From NCBI RefSeq assembly GCF_039523335.1, contig NZ_BAAAFC010000002.1:1-64000 (forward strand): 64,000 nt of DNA. Direction: 5' to 3'. Positions within the stretch are counted from its first letter, which is position 1. Every line of letters starts with the position of its first letter. The translations under genes and the position numbers were made by a program. Shown piece by piece: positions 51,262-60,924 of this stretch. This stretch comes from Marinobacter szutsaonensis. Its GTDB lineage: Bacteria; Pseudomonadota; Gammaproteobacteria; Pseudomonadales; Oleiphilaceae. The notes below the pieces were generated by a model. That model ran no database searches. It saw only the letters and a program-made list of their open reading frames with translations, and was not told the DNA's origin.

Positions 51262-54200
51262 ATGACCGCCGATACACCTCAACTCGACAACTATAAACTC
51301 GAGGACCGCTACCTGCGCGACTCCGGGCGGGTGTTCCTGACCGGGACCCAGGCCCTGGTACGGATCCCCCTGATGCAGGCAGCCCTGGACCGCAAGCATG
51401 GCCTGAACACCGCCGGCATGGTCAGTGGCTACCGGGGTTCTCCACTGGGCGCCTACGACCAGGCGCTGTGGCAGGCCAAGGAGCTGCTCGACCAGAACAG
51501 CATCGACTTTGTACCCGCCATCAACGAGGACCTTGCCGCCACCATCATGTTGGGCACCCAGCAAGTGGAAACCGACGAGGACCGTCAGGTCGATGGCGTG
51601 TTCGGGCTCTGGTATGGCAAGGGCCCCGGTGTCGACCGCGCCGGCGATGCCCTCAAGCATGGAACCACCTACGGCAGCTCCCCAAACGGCGGTGTGCTGG
51701 TGGTGGCCGGTGACGACCACGGCTGTGTGTCGTCCTCCATGCCGCACCAGTCCGACGTGGCGTTCATGAGTTTCTTCATGCCCACCATCAACCCGGCCAA
51801 CATAGCCGAGTACCTCGAGTTCGGCCTCTGGGGTTACGCCCTGTCTCGTTACAGCGGCTGCTGGGTCGGCTTCAAGGCCATTTCCGAGACCGTGGAGAGC
51901 GCCGCTTCCGTGGAGCTGCCGCCGCTGCCGGAATTCAAGACGCCGGAAGATTTCACCCCACCGGCGGATGGTCTCCACTACCGGTGGCCGGATCTGCCCG
52001 GACCTCAGCTGGAAACCCGGATCGAGCACAAGCTGGCGGCGGTGCAGGCCTTTGCCCGCGCCAATCCCATCGACCGCTGCCTGTACAACAACCCGCAGGC
52101 CCGGTTCGGTATCGTCACCACCGGCAAGGGCTATCTGGACCTGTTGGAAGCGCTTGAACTGCTGGGCATCGATGAAGCCCGGGCCGGCGAACTGGGGCTG
52201 GATATCTACAAGGTCGGCATGGTCTGGCCCCTGGAACGCCGCGGCATCCTGAACTTTGTCCATGGCAAGCAGGAAGTGCTGGTGATCGAAGAGAAGCGGG
52301 GCATCATCGAGAGCCAGATCAAGGAGTATATGTCTGAACCGGACCGCCCCGGCGAGGTGCTGATCACCGGCAAGCAGGACGAATCCGGCAAGCCACTGAT
52401 GCCCTATGTCGGCGAGCTCAGCCCGAAACTGGTGGCCGGCTACCTGGCCGCCCGTCTGACCCGCTTCTTTGACGTGGATTTCAGCGAACAGCTCAGGGCT
52501 ATCAACGAGATGACCAGTGCCAAGGACCCTGGCGGGGTCCGGCGGCTGCCGTATTTCTGCTCCGGCTGCCCTCACAATACCTCCACGAAGGTGCCGGAAG
52601 GCAGCAAGGCCCTGGCCGGTATCGGCTGCCATTTCATGGCATCCTGGATGGGGCGCAACACCGAGTCCCTGATCCAGATGGGTGGTGAAGGGGTCAACTG
52701 GATCGGCAAGAGCCGTTACACCGGTAATCCTCATGTGTTTCAGAACCTGGGGGAGGGCACCTATTTCCACTCCGGTTCCATGGCCATTCGCCAGGCGGTG
52801 GCTGCCGGTATCAACATCACCTACAAGATCCTGTTCAACGACGCGGTGGCCATGACCGGTGGCCAGCCGGTGGATGGGCAGATCACCGTGCCCATGATCG
52901 CCCAGCAGGTCGCTTCCGAAGGCGTCAAGCGGGTGGTGGTGCTCAGTGACGAACCTGAGAAGTACAAGGGGCACGAAGGGCTGTTCCCGAGCGATGTGAC
53001 CTTCCATGACCGCTCCGAGCTGGACCAGGTCCAGCGGGAGCTGCGCGACATTCCCGGCTGCACCGTGCTGATCTACGACCAGACCTGTGCCGCGGAGAAG
53101 CGTCGCCGTCGCAAGCGTGGCCAGTTCCCGGACCCGGCCAAGCGGGCCTACATCAACCACCACGTGTGCGAGGGCTGTGGTGACTGTTCGGTGCAGTCCA
53201 ACTGCCTGTCAGTGGTGCCGCGCCAGACCGAGCTGGGCCGCAAGCGCAAGATCGACCAGTCCTCCTGTAACAAGGACTTTTCCTGTGTCACCGGTTTCTG
53301 TCCGAGCTTTGTCACCATCGAGGGTGGTCAGCTGCGCAAGTCCCGGGGTGTGGATACCGGGTCGGTATTGAGCAAGCAGCTGGAAAGCCTGTCGCAGCCC
53401 ACTCTGCCGGCCCTGAATGGCTCCTTCGACCTGCTGGTCGGCGGCGTCGGTGGCACCGGCGTGGTGACCGTGGGGCAGCTGATCACCATGGCGGCTCATC
53501 TGGAATCCCGGGGCGCCTCGGTGCTGGACTTCATGGGCTTCGCCCAGAAAGGCGGCACGGTGTTGAGCTATGTGCGCATGGCACCGTCTCCGGACAAGCT
53601 GCACCAGGTGCGTATCAGCAACGGCCAGGCGGATGCGGTGATTGCCTGTGACATGGTGGTGGCCTCCTCCCAGAAAGCGCTGAGTGTGCTGCGTCCGGAT
53701 CACACCCGGGTGGTGGCCAACCGGGCGGAGCTGCCCACCGCTGATTATGTCCTGTACCGGGATGCGGACATGCAGGCGGACAAGCGCCTGGGCCTGATCC
53801 GTGACGCGGTGGGGGACGACCGCTTTGATGCCCTGGATGCCAACGGCATTGCCGAGAAGCTGATGGGCGACACCGTATTCTCCAACGTGATGATGCTGGG
53901 CTTCGCCTGGCAGAAAGGCCTGCTGCCGTTGTCCGAGGCGGCCTTGATGCGGGCGATCGAACTCAATGGCGTGGCCATCGAGCGCAACAAGGAAGCCTTC
54001 GGCTGGGGCCGGGTTGCGGCGGTCGACCCGAAAGAGATTGACGACTTGTTGAACCCGGTCAGTGAGCCGGTGGAGGTGCAGCCGGAGTCGCCCCTGGAAC
54101 AGCTGATCGAGACCCGTTACCAGCATCTGGTGAGTTACCAGAACCGTCGCTGGGCTGACAACTACCGCGAACTGGTGGAACGGGTACGCCAGGCCGAGGC

Positions 54201-54780
54201 GGGAATAGGTCACCAGGATCTGCTGCTGACCCGCACGGTCGCCGAGCAGTTGTACCGGTTCATGGCCTACAAGGATGAGTACGAAGTGGCTCGCCTGTTT
54301 GCCGAGACCGATTTCATGAAGGAGGTGGAGAAAACCTTCGAGGGCGACTTCAAGGTGCATTTTCACCTGGCGCCGCCGATCCTCAATCGCGGCACCGATG
54401 CCCGTGGCCGGCCGCAGAAGCGGCAGTTTGGGCCCTGGATGTTCCGGGCTTTCAAGCTTCTGGCGAAACTGCGTGGCCTGCGCGGTACCGCACTGGATCC
54501 GTTCCGCCATTCCGCCGACCGGAAGCTGGATCGGGCCCTGCTGGCCGATTATCGCCAGCTGGCAGAGCGCATCAGTCACGAGCTGAGTACTGATAATTAC
54601 GATACCTTCCTGCAACTGGCGGAGCTGCCGGCGGACGTGCGCGGCTTCGGCCCGGTCCGGGAACAGGCGGTGGAAGCGATCCGGGAGCGTCAGCAGCAAT
54701 TGCTCAAGGCGCTGGAAACCGGGCGCCCGACGCTGATTCGCACCAAACCGGCCGGCGAGAAGGAGGAATCCCATGTTTGA
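51262..54780 (+). CDS. fused indolepyruvate ferredoxin oxidoreductase
   Basis: 1172 aa. Oxidatively decarboxylates aryl-2-oxoacids (indole-, phenyl- or hydroxyphenylpyruvate) to arylacetyl-CoA with a ferredoxin-type acceptor. Order: pyrimidine-binding part (MVSGYRGSPLGAYD, GDDHGCVSSSMPHQSD), ThDP part (FCSGCPHNTSTKVPEGSKA near residue 431, then GGEGVNWIG), a CxxCxxCxxxxxC cluster motif (Cys636, 639, 642, 648), and a gamma-type domain (GGVGGTGVVTVGQL, ~726), with a C-terminal extension. The alpha, beta and gamma parts that are separate in archaea are one chain, as in other aerobic proteobacteria. Overlaps the aminotransferase by eight bases. Confidence 0.92.
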   Translation: MTADTPQLDNYKLEDRYLRDSGRVFLTGTQALVRIPLMQAALDRKHGLNTAGMVSGYRGSPLGAYDQALWQAKELLDQNSIDFVPAINEDLAATIMLGTQQVETDEDRQVDGVFGLWYGKGPGVDRAGDALKHGTTYGSSPNGGVLVVAGDDHGCVSSSMPHQSDVAFMSFFMPTINPANIAEYLEFGLWGYALSRYSGCWVGFKAISETVESAASVELPPLPEFKTPEDFTPPADGLHYRWPDLPGPQLETRIEHKLAAVQAFARANPIDRCLYNNPQARFGIVTTGKGYLDLLEALELLGIDEARAGELGLDIYKVGMVWPLERRGILNFVHGKQEVLVIEEKRGIIESQIKEYMSEPDRPGEVLITGKQDESGKPLMPYVGELSPKLVAGYLAARLTRFFDVDFSEQLRAINEMTSAKDPGGVRRLPYFCSGCPHNTSTKVPEGSKALAGIGCHFMASWMGRNTESLIQMGGEGVNWIGKSRYTGNPHVFQNLGEGTYFHSGSMAIRQAVAAGINITYKILFNDAVAMTGGQPVDGQITVPMIAQQVASEGVKRVVVLSDEPEKYKGHEGLFPSDVTFHDRSELDQVQRELRDIPGCTVLIYDQTCAAEKRRRRKRGQFPDPAKRAYINHHVCEGCGDCSVQSNCLSVVPRQTELGRKRKIDQSSCNKDFSCVTGFCPSFVTIEGGQLRKSRGVDTGSVLSKQLESLSQPTLPALNGSFDLLVGGVGGTGVVTVGQLITMAAHLESRGASVLDFMGFAQKGGTVLSYVRMAPSPDKLHQVRISNGQADAVIACDMVVASSQKALSVLRPDHTRVVANRAELPTADYVLYRDADMQADKRLGLIRDAVGDDRFDALDANGIAEKLMGDTVFSNVMMLGFAWQKGLLPLSEAALMRAIELNGVAIERNKEAFGWGRVAAVDPKEIDDLLNPVSEPVEVQPESPLEQLIETRYQHLVSYQNRRWADNYRELVERVRQAEAGIGHQDLLLTRTVAEQLYRFMAYKDEYEVARLFAETDFMKEVEKTFEGDFKVHFHLAPPILNRGTDARGRPQKRQFGPWMFRAFKLLAKLRGLRGTALDPFRHSADRKLDRALLADYRQLAERISHELSTDNYDTFLQLAELPADVRGFGPVREQAVEAIRERQQQLLKALETGRPTLIRTKPAGEKEESHV

Positions 54781-55954
54781 AGGGCTGAAACCACTGCCAC
54801 AGGATCCGATTCTCCAGCTGATGCAGACCTTCAGGGAAGATCCCCGGGAGCACAAGATTGACCTGGGCATCGGCGTCTACAAGGACGACGCCGGCAATAC
54901 TCCGATCATGGCCGCCGTGCACCAGGCCGAACGCCGGCTGTTGGAGAGCGAATCCACCAAGAGCTACGTCGGCCCCGCCGGCTCGCCGGGTTTCGGCCGC
55001 GTCATGGCCAACCTGGTGATGGGTGAGGACAGCTCCCTGGTGCGGGATGGCCGGGTAACCGTGGTCCAGACCCCGGGTGGCTGTGGAGCCCTGCGTATGG
55101 CGGCGGAGTTCCTGCGCCTGTGTCGTGACAATGCCACCGTCTGGGTCAGCACCCCGACCTGGGGCAACCATCTGCCCCTTCTGGGTGGAGCCGGCCTGAA
55201 CATCCGGGAATATCCCTACCTCGATCCGGCAACCCTGCAGGTAGACTTCGCCGCCATGCTGGAAAGCCTGGCGCAGGCGGAGGCCGGGGACGTGGTGCTG
55301 CTGCACGGCTGCTGTCACAACCCATCCGGCGCGGATCTGTCCTTCGACCAGTGGCAACAGGTGACCGACCTGGTGCTGGAAAAGGGATTGCTGCCGTTTG
55401 TGGACATGGCCTACCAGGGCCTGGGTGACGGTCTGGAGTCCGATGCCGCCGGTCTGCGCCACATGGCCGGCCGGGTGCCGGAAATGATCGTGGCGGCCTC
55501 GTGCTCCAAGAATTTTGGCCTGTACCGGGAGCGTACCGGTGCCCTGATGCTGATGGGGGCCACCGACAGCGTCGCCTCCGCGGCCAACAGCCAGCTGCTC
55601 AGTGTCATCCGTTCCCATTACTCCATGCCGCCGGCCCATGGCGCAGCGATCGTGGAAACCATTCTCGGGGATGAAGCCTTGCGCGCCGACTGGCAGCTGG
55701 AGCTCGCAGGTATGTGCGATCGCATTCTCGGGTTGCGCCGGGCCTTTGCCGAAGCACTGGCGCCGGCCGGCGATTTCGGATTTATCGCACGCCAGCGGGG
55801 CATGTTCTCGTTCCTGGGTATTTCCCCCGCACAGGTGCGCCAGCTCCGGGAGGAGTATGGCATCTACATGCTGGAGTCGAGTCGGGTCAACGTGGCCGGG
55901 CTGAACGACCGCACCTTGCCGGTCGTCGCCGAGGCAATCCGGACCATTCTCTGA
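54773..55954 (+). CDS. aromatic amino acid aminotransferase (class I)
   Basis: 393-aa PLP enzyme. It starts FEGLKPLPQDPILQLMQTFR, then IDLGIGVYKDDAGNTPIM, YVGPAGSPGF, HGCCHNPSGADLS, FVDMAYQGLGDG and the PLP lysine in SCSKNFGLYRERTG. This is the TyrB/AspC/PhhC class. Being in an operon with the oxidoreductase that consumes arylpyruvates argues for aromatic substrates (TyrB/PhhC). ATG start inside the end of the preceding gene. Confidence 0.92.
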   Translation: MFEGLKPLPQDPILQLMQTFREDPREHKIDLGIGVYKDDAGNTPIMAAVHQAERRLLESESTKSYVGPAGSPGFGRVMANLVMGEDSSLVRDGRVTVVQTPGGCGALRMAAEFLRLCRDNATVWVSTPTWGNHLPLLGGAGLNIREYPYLDPATLQVDFAAMLESLAQAEAGDVVLLHGCCHNPSGADLSFDQWQQVTDLVLEKGLLPFVDMAYQGLGDGLESDAAGLRHMAGRVPEMIVAASCSKNFGLYRERTGALMLMGATDSVASAANSQLLSVIRSHYSMPPAHGAAIVETILGDEALRADWQLELAGMCDRILGLRRAFAEALAPAGDFGFIARQRGMFSFLGISPAQVRQLREEYGIYMLESSRVNVAGLNDRTLPVVAEAIRTIL

Positions 55955-56002
55955 TTCTGTCCGTCCGACTTTCCGACAAAAACAACTATTTCGGAGTAGT
56001 AC

Positions 56003-57385
56003 ATGACTAACCAAACACAACCGCACCAGCAGGCTTCGAACCTCTGGTCTTCGCGTCTTGCTTTTATCCTGGCTGCCGCCGGTTCTGCCGTGGGGCTGGG
56101 CAATATCTGGAAGTTCCCCTATATCACCGGCGAGCACGGTGGCGGGGCTTTCGTCCTGGTTTACCTGGTGTGCATCGCCATCATCGGTGTGCCGGTGCTG
56201 ATTGCCGAGACCATGATCGGTCGCCGTGGCGGGCAGAGCCCGGTGGCTACCATGCGGTCACTGACCGAGACCGAGGGGACCGCCCGGGGCTGGCGGGCTA
56301 TCGGCTGGAACGGCGTGATTGCCTCCTTCCTGGTGTTGTCCTTTTATTCGGTGATCGGTGGTTGGGCCCTGGTCTATATCGGCAAGGCCGCCGCCGGCCT
56401 GTTTACCGGCGCCGACGCGGAAACCATTGGCGGCCAGTTCGGTAACCTGCTGGCCAATCCCTGGGAATTGCTGCTCTGGCACAGCGTGTTCATGGCCATT
56501 GTGGTGCTTATCGTCGGCCGCGGTATCCGCTCAGGGCTGGAGCGGGCGGTCAATACCCTGATGCCGCTGCTGTTCATCCTGTTAGTGGTAATGGTGTTCT
56601 ACGCCATGAATTCCGGCAGTTTCGGCCGGGCGGTGGACTTCATGTTCGCCCCGGACTTCAGCAAGCTCACCACCAAGGGCGTGCTGGTGGCGCTGGGTCA
56701 TGCCGCCTTTACCCTGAGCATCGGTATCGGCGTACTGATGGCCTACGGCTCCTACCTTCCGAAGAAGATCAACATTGCCCGCACCGCCATGACCATCGCC
56801 GTACTCGACACCAGTGTCGCCCTGCTGGCGGGGCTGGCAATCTTCCCGCTGGTGTTTGCCAACGGCCTGGAGCCGGGTACCGGCCCGGGGCTGATCTTCG
56901 TGACCCTGCCGCTGGCCTTCGGACAGATGACCGGTGGTGTGCTGTTTGGCGTGATCTTTTTCGCGCTGTTGCTGGTGGCCGCGGTCGCCTCGGCTATTTC
57001 CATGCTGGAGCCGGTGGTGGAGTGGCTTGAGGAGCACAAGGGGATCAACCGTTTCAAGAGTGCGCTGACCGGCGGGCTGGCGATTTGGTTCGTGGGGATC
57101 GGCACGGTGTTGTCGTTCAACGTCTGGTCCGATGTTCACCCGCTGGGCTTCCTCGCTTTCTTCGAGGGCAAGACCCTGTTCGATCTGCTGGACTTCCTGG
57201 TATCGAACCTGATGATGCCCTTGGGTGGACTGGCGATTGCCCTGTTTGCCGGCTGGGCCATGCGCCGTGAAGGTCTGATGGAAGATATCGGTCTGCAGGG
57301 CGGTATCTACCGGAGCTTCATGGTTGTGCTCCGTTACCTGACCCCCGCCGGTATCCTGGTGGTGTTCCTCTACAACCTCATCTGA
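56003..57385 (+). CDS. sodium-dependent amino acid transporter (NSS/SNF family)
   Basis: 460 aa, about 12 helices, LeuT fold. TM1 has the unwound AAAGSAVGLGNIWKFPYITG (sodium and substrate site), followed by GGAFVLVYLVCIAIIGVPVL, LSIGIGVLMAYGSYL and SISMLEPVVEWLEE. Bacterial members carry tyrosine, tryptophan or leucine (for example TnaT and Tyt1). Placement with arylpyruvate enzymes suggests an aromatic amino acid. Confidence 0.92.
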   Translation: MTNQTQPHQQASNLWSSRLAFILAAAGSAVGLGNIWKFPYITGEHGGGAFVLVYLVCIAIIGVPVLIAETMIGRRGGQSPVATMRSLTETEGTARGWRAIGWNGVIASFLVLSFYSVIGGWALVYIGKAAAGLFTGADAETIGGQFGNLLANPWELLLWHSVFMAIVVLIVGRGIRSGLERAVNTLMPLLFILLVVMVFYAMNSGSFGRAVDFMFAPDFSKLTTKGVLVALGHAAFTLSIGIGVLMAYGSYLPKKINIARTAMTIAVLDTSVALLAGLAIFPLVFANGLEPGTGPGLIFVTLPLAFGQMTGGVLFGVIFFALLLVAAVASAISMLEPVVEWLEEHKGINRFKSALTGGLAIWFVGIGTVLSFNVWSDVHPLGFLAFFEGKTLFDLLDFLVSNLMMPLGGLAIALFAGWAMRREGLMEDIGLQGGIYRSFMVVLRYLTPAGILVVFLYNLI

Positions 57386-57387
57386 TC

Positions 57388-57415
57388 CAAAAAAAGGGCG
57401 CCATTACGGCGCCCC
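57388..57415 (-). terminator. terminator, mainly for the minus-strand paaX-type gene
   Basis: The stem GGGCGCC-ATTAC-GGCGCCC lies between the two stops. The run of seven A on its left reads as T on the minus strand, so it terminates the paaX-like gene. On the plus strand it has no T-run, so the transporter operon would use it poorly. Confidence 0.75.
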
Positions 57416-57430
57416 GACTTTCCCAAAGGC

Positions 57431-58405
57431 TCACACCGGTTCGCTGACCGCTGTGAGCCTTTCTTCGTTTTCGTCGCTGGTATCCTGCAGGCCACCGAAC
57501 CGGCGGTAGAACTTCTCGTTCGGTCCCGGCAGCGGGCCGGAGGCATTCTCCAGGGTCTCGTCCAGCCACTTTTCAGCGCGCGCGTAGATGTGACGGTACA
57601 GGTTCCGGCACAGCTGCTTGGCGCTGCGACCTTCCCAGTCCCCGGGTAGCAATTCCTCGGGCAGCAACGGATCCCGCAGCAGGATCTTCCGGTACTCGTG
57701 GATGAGCAGGATGCGCAAGGTGAGGCACTCGGCCGGGGTCAGGTCATCTTCGTTCTGCAGTTCCCGCCAGACCGGGCGGAATTGCGACAGGAAACGCCGG
57801 TAGCGCCCGCCCAGTTCGTCCAGGTTCCAGCTTTCACGCACCTGCAACCGCAGGGCCTTGGAGCTCTTCTGCTCCATGGGTACGGTTTCCATCACGATAG
57901 TGTCTTCCAGGGCGCCCCATTCCTGCAGCAGCGGCAGCAGTTCGTTGCGGGTAAAGCGCGGATGCTCCATTACGCCCGGCGCCATACTGCCGAAACTCAG
58001 CCATTTCAGTTCTTCCCGGACTTTCTGCTTCAGGTCGGGCGCCAGCTGGTTGAGGTAGACCAGGCACCAGCTGCCACTCCATTCCCGGGTCGAGAGGCTG
58101 TAGACATGCTGGAACGCCTGCTCGAACCGGCGCAGACCGGGGCCGGTCAGGCTGTAGTAGCTGCAGCGTCCGACTTTTTCTGTCTGCAACCAGGATTCCT
58201 GCACCAGCCGGTATACCGAGGTGCGAACCAGGCGCTGACTGATGCCCATGGGTTCCACCAGCTTCATCAGGCTGCCCAGCCATACGGTCCCTCCCCGGGG
58301 AACGATGGCGTCACCATAGATGGTGATGATCAGCGAGCCGGCACGAAGCGGGCGTTTCTTCTGGAAGTTGAGGACGAGCTGCTCAAGCTGGTTTTTTGCA
58401 GACAT
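57431..58405 (-). CDS. PaaX family transcriptional repressor
   Basis: 324 aa. N-terminal winged helix: RAGSLIITIYGDAIVPRGG, WLGSLMKLVEPMGISQRLVR and TSVYRLVQESWLQTEKVGR. Then the PaaX central domain (YYSLTGPGLRRFEQAF) and a C-terminal part with LRILLIHEYRKILLRDPLLPEELLPGDWEG, here quoted only as a block about residues 234-263. PaaX in E. coli represses phenylacetate degradation genes and is released by phenylacetyl-CoA. No paa catabolic genes are in the window. It is divergent from the ABC transporter operon, its likely target. Confidence 0.9.
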   Translation of the reverse strand: MSAKNQLEQLVLNFQKKRPLRAGSLIITIYGDAIVPRGGTVWLGSLMKLVEPMGISQRLVRTSVYRLVQESWLQTEKVGRCSYYSLTGPGLRRFEQAFQHVYSLSTREWSGSWCLVYLNQLAPDLKQKVREELKWLSFGSMAPGVMEHPRFTRNELLPLLQEWGALEDTIVMETVPMEQKSSKALRLQVRESWNLDELGGRYRRFLSQFRPVWRELQNEDDLTPAECLTLRILLIHEYRKILLRDPLLPEELLPGDWEGRSAKQLCRNLYRHIYARAEKWLDETLENASGPLPGPNEKFYRRFGGLQDTSDENEERLTAVSEPV

Positions 58406-58815
58406 AGGCTTATTGTCGGTTATCGGTTATCAAATATCAGGAATTACAAATCTGATACGTATTATGCGGTTCCTGTGTGTCACGTAAAGCATTCAGTACT
58501 GTGTCGCCTGACTGGCGCCTTGGACCATGGTCGGCTTTACTGTGAGAACCTGTCAGGTAGTCAACCAAATCGGTTGACACGGATATTATGATACAATAAT
58601 GTCCATTGATATTCGTCAACGGTATCGAATTTTGCCAATGATGAAGATCAGGGATCTGATGGATCAGGGATGAGCACACAAATATAAAGCTGACAACGGG
58701 TCGAAGGGTGACTGAAATGACACAGAAGTCAGAGCCAGGCTCTCGATCGTTGTTTTACTTCTGAGCAATGGATGGGGGGCAAGCAAGCCCCGCACAATTC
58801 GGGAGAACAAAAACA
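58406..58815 (+). other. paaX-ABC transporter divergent regulatory gap
   Basis: 410 bases with no supported reading frame and AT content higher than nearby genes. It contains tandem GGTTATC copies (58420-58435) and ATCAG-N11-CTGAT near the paaX start. A 7-bp perfect palindrome lies at 58560-58578 with TTGACA, followed by AT-rich repeats TGATATTCG/CGAATTTTG (about 58607-58637). The ABC operon's ribosome site is GGGAGAA about nine bases before the ATG at 58816. Confidence 0.6.
58560..58602 (+). promoter_or_regulatory. candidate promoter with overlapping operator
   Basis: GTCAACC-N5-GGTTGAC (58560-58578) is a perfect inverted repeat whose right arm includes the consensus -35 TTGACA (58574-58579). 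A -10-like TAATGT lies 17 bases on (58597-58602), weaker than the -35. A repressor bound here would block RNA polymerase. The ABC operon would start ~58609, with a 5' leader of about 200 bases. PaaX is the nearest candidate, although its E. coli site differs. Confidence 0.5.
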
Positions 58816-59970
58816 ATGCTTAAGACAATTCTGCGTCGCACGGGAAAATTTGCGGCTATCGCAGCCGCCGGTCTGGTCATGAGTGCCCAGGCTGCAGAGC
58901 CGATCAAGATCGGTTCCTTCCTGTCAGTTACCGGCCCCGCCTCCTTCCTGGGGGATCCGGAACTGAAAACTCTGGAAATGTACGTTGAGAAGATCAACGA
59001 AGAAGGTGGCGTTCTTGGACGCCAGCTGGAGCTGATCCACTACGATGACGTGGGTAATGCTTCCAACGCCCGTAACTTTGCCAGCCGCCTGATCCGTTCC
59101 GATCGTGTCGATATCATCGTCGGCGGCAGCACCACCGGTGCCACCATGGCGGCTGTGCCCCTGGTAGAGCAGGCCAAGATCCCCTTTATCTCCCTGGCAG
59201 GCGCAGTGGTGATCACCACTCCGGTCAAGGAATGGGTATTCAAGACTCCCCAGTCTGACCGCATGGCTGCTGAGCGTATCCTCGCGGATATGAAAGATCG
59301 CGGCATCACCAAGATTGGTCTGATCTCCGGAACCGGCGGTTTCGGCTCCTCCGGTCGCACCCAGACTCTGGAAGTCGCCGAGCAGGTGGGTATCGAAGTG
59401 CTGGCGGACGTGACCTACAGCGGCTCCGATACCGACATGACCGCCCAGCTCACCAACATCCGTAACACCGACGGTGTTGAGGCTGTGCTGAACTTCGGTT
59501 TCGGTCAGGGCCCGGCCATCGTGACCCGCAACTACGACCAGCTGGGTATGGAGCTTCCGTTCTACCAGTCCCATGGTGTTGCTTCCGACAGCTTCCTGGA
59601 GCTCGCGGGTGATTCCGCCGAGGGCCTGCGCCTGCCGGCCTCTCCGCTGCTGGTGCCCGATTCCCTGCCGGATGACGACCCCCAGAAAAAGGTCGTGCAG
59701 GACTACAAGGCCGAGTATGAAGCTCGTTGGGATTCCAAGGTGTCCACCTTCGGTGCCTACGCCTACGACGGCCTGATGCTGGCAGTCCAGGCCATCGAAG
59801 CTGCCGGCTCCACCGACAAGGAAGCCGTGCGCGAAGCACTGGAGAACATCCAGGGTCATGTCGGCGTGACCGGTGTCTTCAACATGTCACCGGAAGATCA
59901 CAACGGCCTCGACGCTGACTCCTTCCGCATCCTGGAAGTCCAGAACGGCGAGTGGAAGCTCATTAACTGA
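58816..59970 (+). CDS. ABC transporter substrate-binding protein (LivJ/K family)
   Basis: 384 aa. A signal peptide (MLKTILRRTGKFAAIAAAGL, probable cleavage AQA/AEP near residue 26), then the type I periplasmic-binding fold: IKIGSFLSVTGPASFLGDPE, GGVLGRQLELIHYDDVGN, IIVGGSTTGATMAAVP, PFISLAGAVVI, then HGVASDSFLELAG. The family binds branched-chain amino acids, amides, urea or aromatic acids; no residue fixes the ligand. It heads a five-gene operon. Confidence 0.93.
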   Translation: MLKTILRRTGKFAAIAAAGLVMSAQAAEPIKIGSFLSVTGPASFLGDPELKTLEMYVEKINEEGGVLGRQLELIHYDDVGNASNARNFASRLIRSDRVDIIVGGSTTGATMAAVPLVEQAKIPFISLAGAVVITTPVKEWVFKTPQSDRMAAERILADMKDRGITKIGLISGTGGFGSSGRTQTLEVAEQVGIEVLADVTYSGSDTDMTAQLTNIRNTDGVEAVLNFGFGQGPAIVTRNYDQLGMELPFYQSHGVASDSFLELAGDSAEGLRLPASPLLVPDSLPDDDPQKKVVQDYKAEYEARWDSKVSTFGAYAYDGLMLAVQAIEAAGSTDKEAVREALENIQGHVGVTGVFNMSPEDHNGLDADSFRILEVQNGEWKLIN

Positions 59971-60046
59971 TCTATCCATCAAGCAGTAAACCATCTGCCC
60001 GTCCCGGTCCGGGGCGGGCAGATGCTGTCCGACCGGAACCACGGCT

Positions 60047-60922
60047 ATGTTTGCAGAATTCCTCCAGTATCTCTTCACCGGGATCACTATCGGTGCCACT
60101 TATGCCCTGATAGCGCTCGGGTTTACTCTCATTTATAACGCCAGCCACGTCATCAACTTTGCCCAAGGTGAATTCCTGATGATTGGCGGCATGGCGACTG
60201 TTTCTCTCACGGCGATGGGTGTGCCCATGGTGCTTGCCATCATCCTGGCCGTGTTGCTTGCCGGTGTACTCGGAATCCTGCTTCAGCGCTTTGCCATTGC
60301 GCCCGCGAAACAGGCGGACGTGGTCACGCTGATCATCATTACCATCGGTGCCTCCATTTTCATTCGTGGTCTTGCCCAGCTGGTCTGGGGCAAGGAATAC
60401 CACGTCATGCAGAATTTCAGCAGCGACGAACCGATCCGCATCTTCGGCGCAGTCCTTAACAGCCAGAGCCTCTGGGTTCTGGGCATTGGTGCGATCCTGG
60501 TGGTTGGGCTGGTCCTGTTCTTCACCCGTACGCTGATCGGCAAGGCCATCCTCGCCACTTCGATGAATAAGGAAGCCGCGCGTCTGGTCGGTATCCGTAC
60601 CCAGCTGGTGCTGATGCTGGCATTCCTCGTTTCCGCAGTGCTCGGCTCCGTCGCCGGGATAGTGGTGGCACCCATTACCTTCACCTCCTACGACATCGGC
60701 ATCATGCTCGGTCTCAAGGGCTTTGTCGCCGCCGCTATCGGCGGGCTGGGCAGCGGCATGGGTGCCGTTGTCGGTGGCCTGTTGCTGGGTATAGTCGAGG
60801 CCATGGCTGCCGGCTACATCTCCTCTGACTACAAGGACGCCGTGGCGTTCTCCATGATTCTCATCGTGCTGTTCTTCATGCCGCGCGGTCTGTTTGGCGC
60901 CAAGGTCGTGGAGAGGGTGTAA
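60047..60922 (+). CDS. ABC transporter permease (LivH family)
   Basis: 291 aa, about eight helices. Starts FLQYLFTGITIGATYALIAL, then NFAQGEFLMIGG (signature), ATSMNKEAARLVGI (coupling region), and FVAAAIGGLGSGMGAVVGGL. It forms the membrane channel with the LivM-like protein; the next gene begins three bases after its stop. Confidence 0.95.
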   Translation: MFAEFLQYLFTGITIGATYALIALGFTLIYNASHVINFAQGEFLMIGGMATVSLTAMGVPMVLAIILAVLLAGVLGILLQRFAIAPAKQADVVTLIIITIGASIFIRGLAQLVWGKEYHVMQNFSSDEPIRIFGAVLNSQSLWVLGIGAILVVGLVLFFTRTLIGKAILATSMNKEAARLVGIRTQLVLMLAFLVSAVLGSVAGIVVAPITFTSYDIGIMLGLKGFVAAAIGGLGSGMGAVVGGLLLGIVEAMAAGYISSDYKDAVAFSMILIVLFFMPRGLFGAKVVERV

Positions 60923-60924
60923 CC

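Noticed and set aside
57388-57415. Terminator for the plus-strand transporter operon
   Set aside because: The run of T exists only on the minus strand; assigned to the PaaX-type gene.
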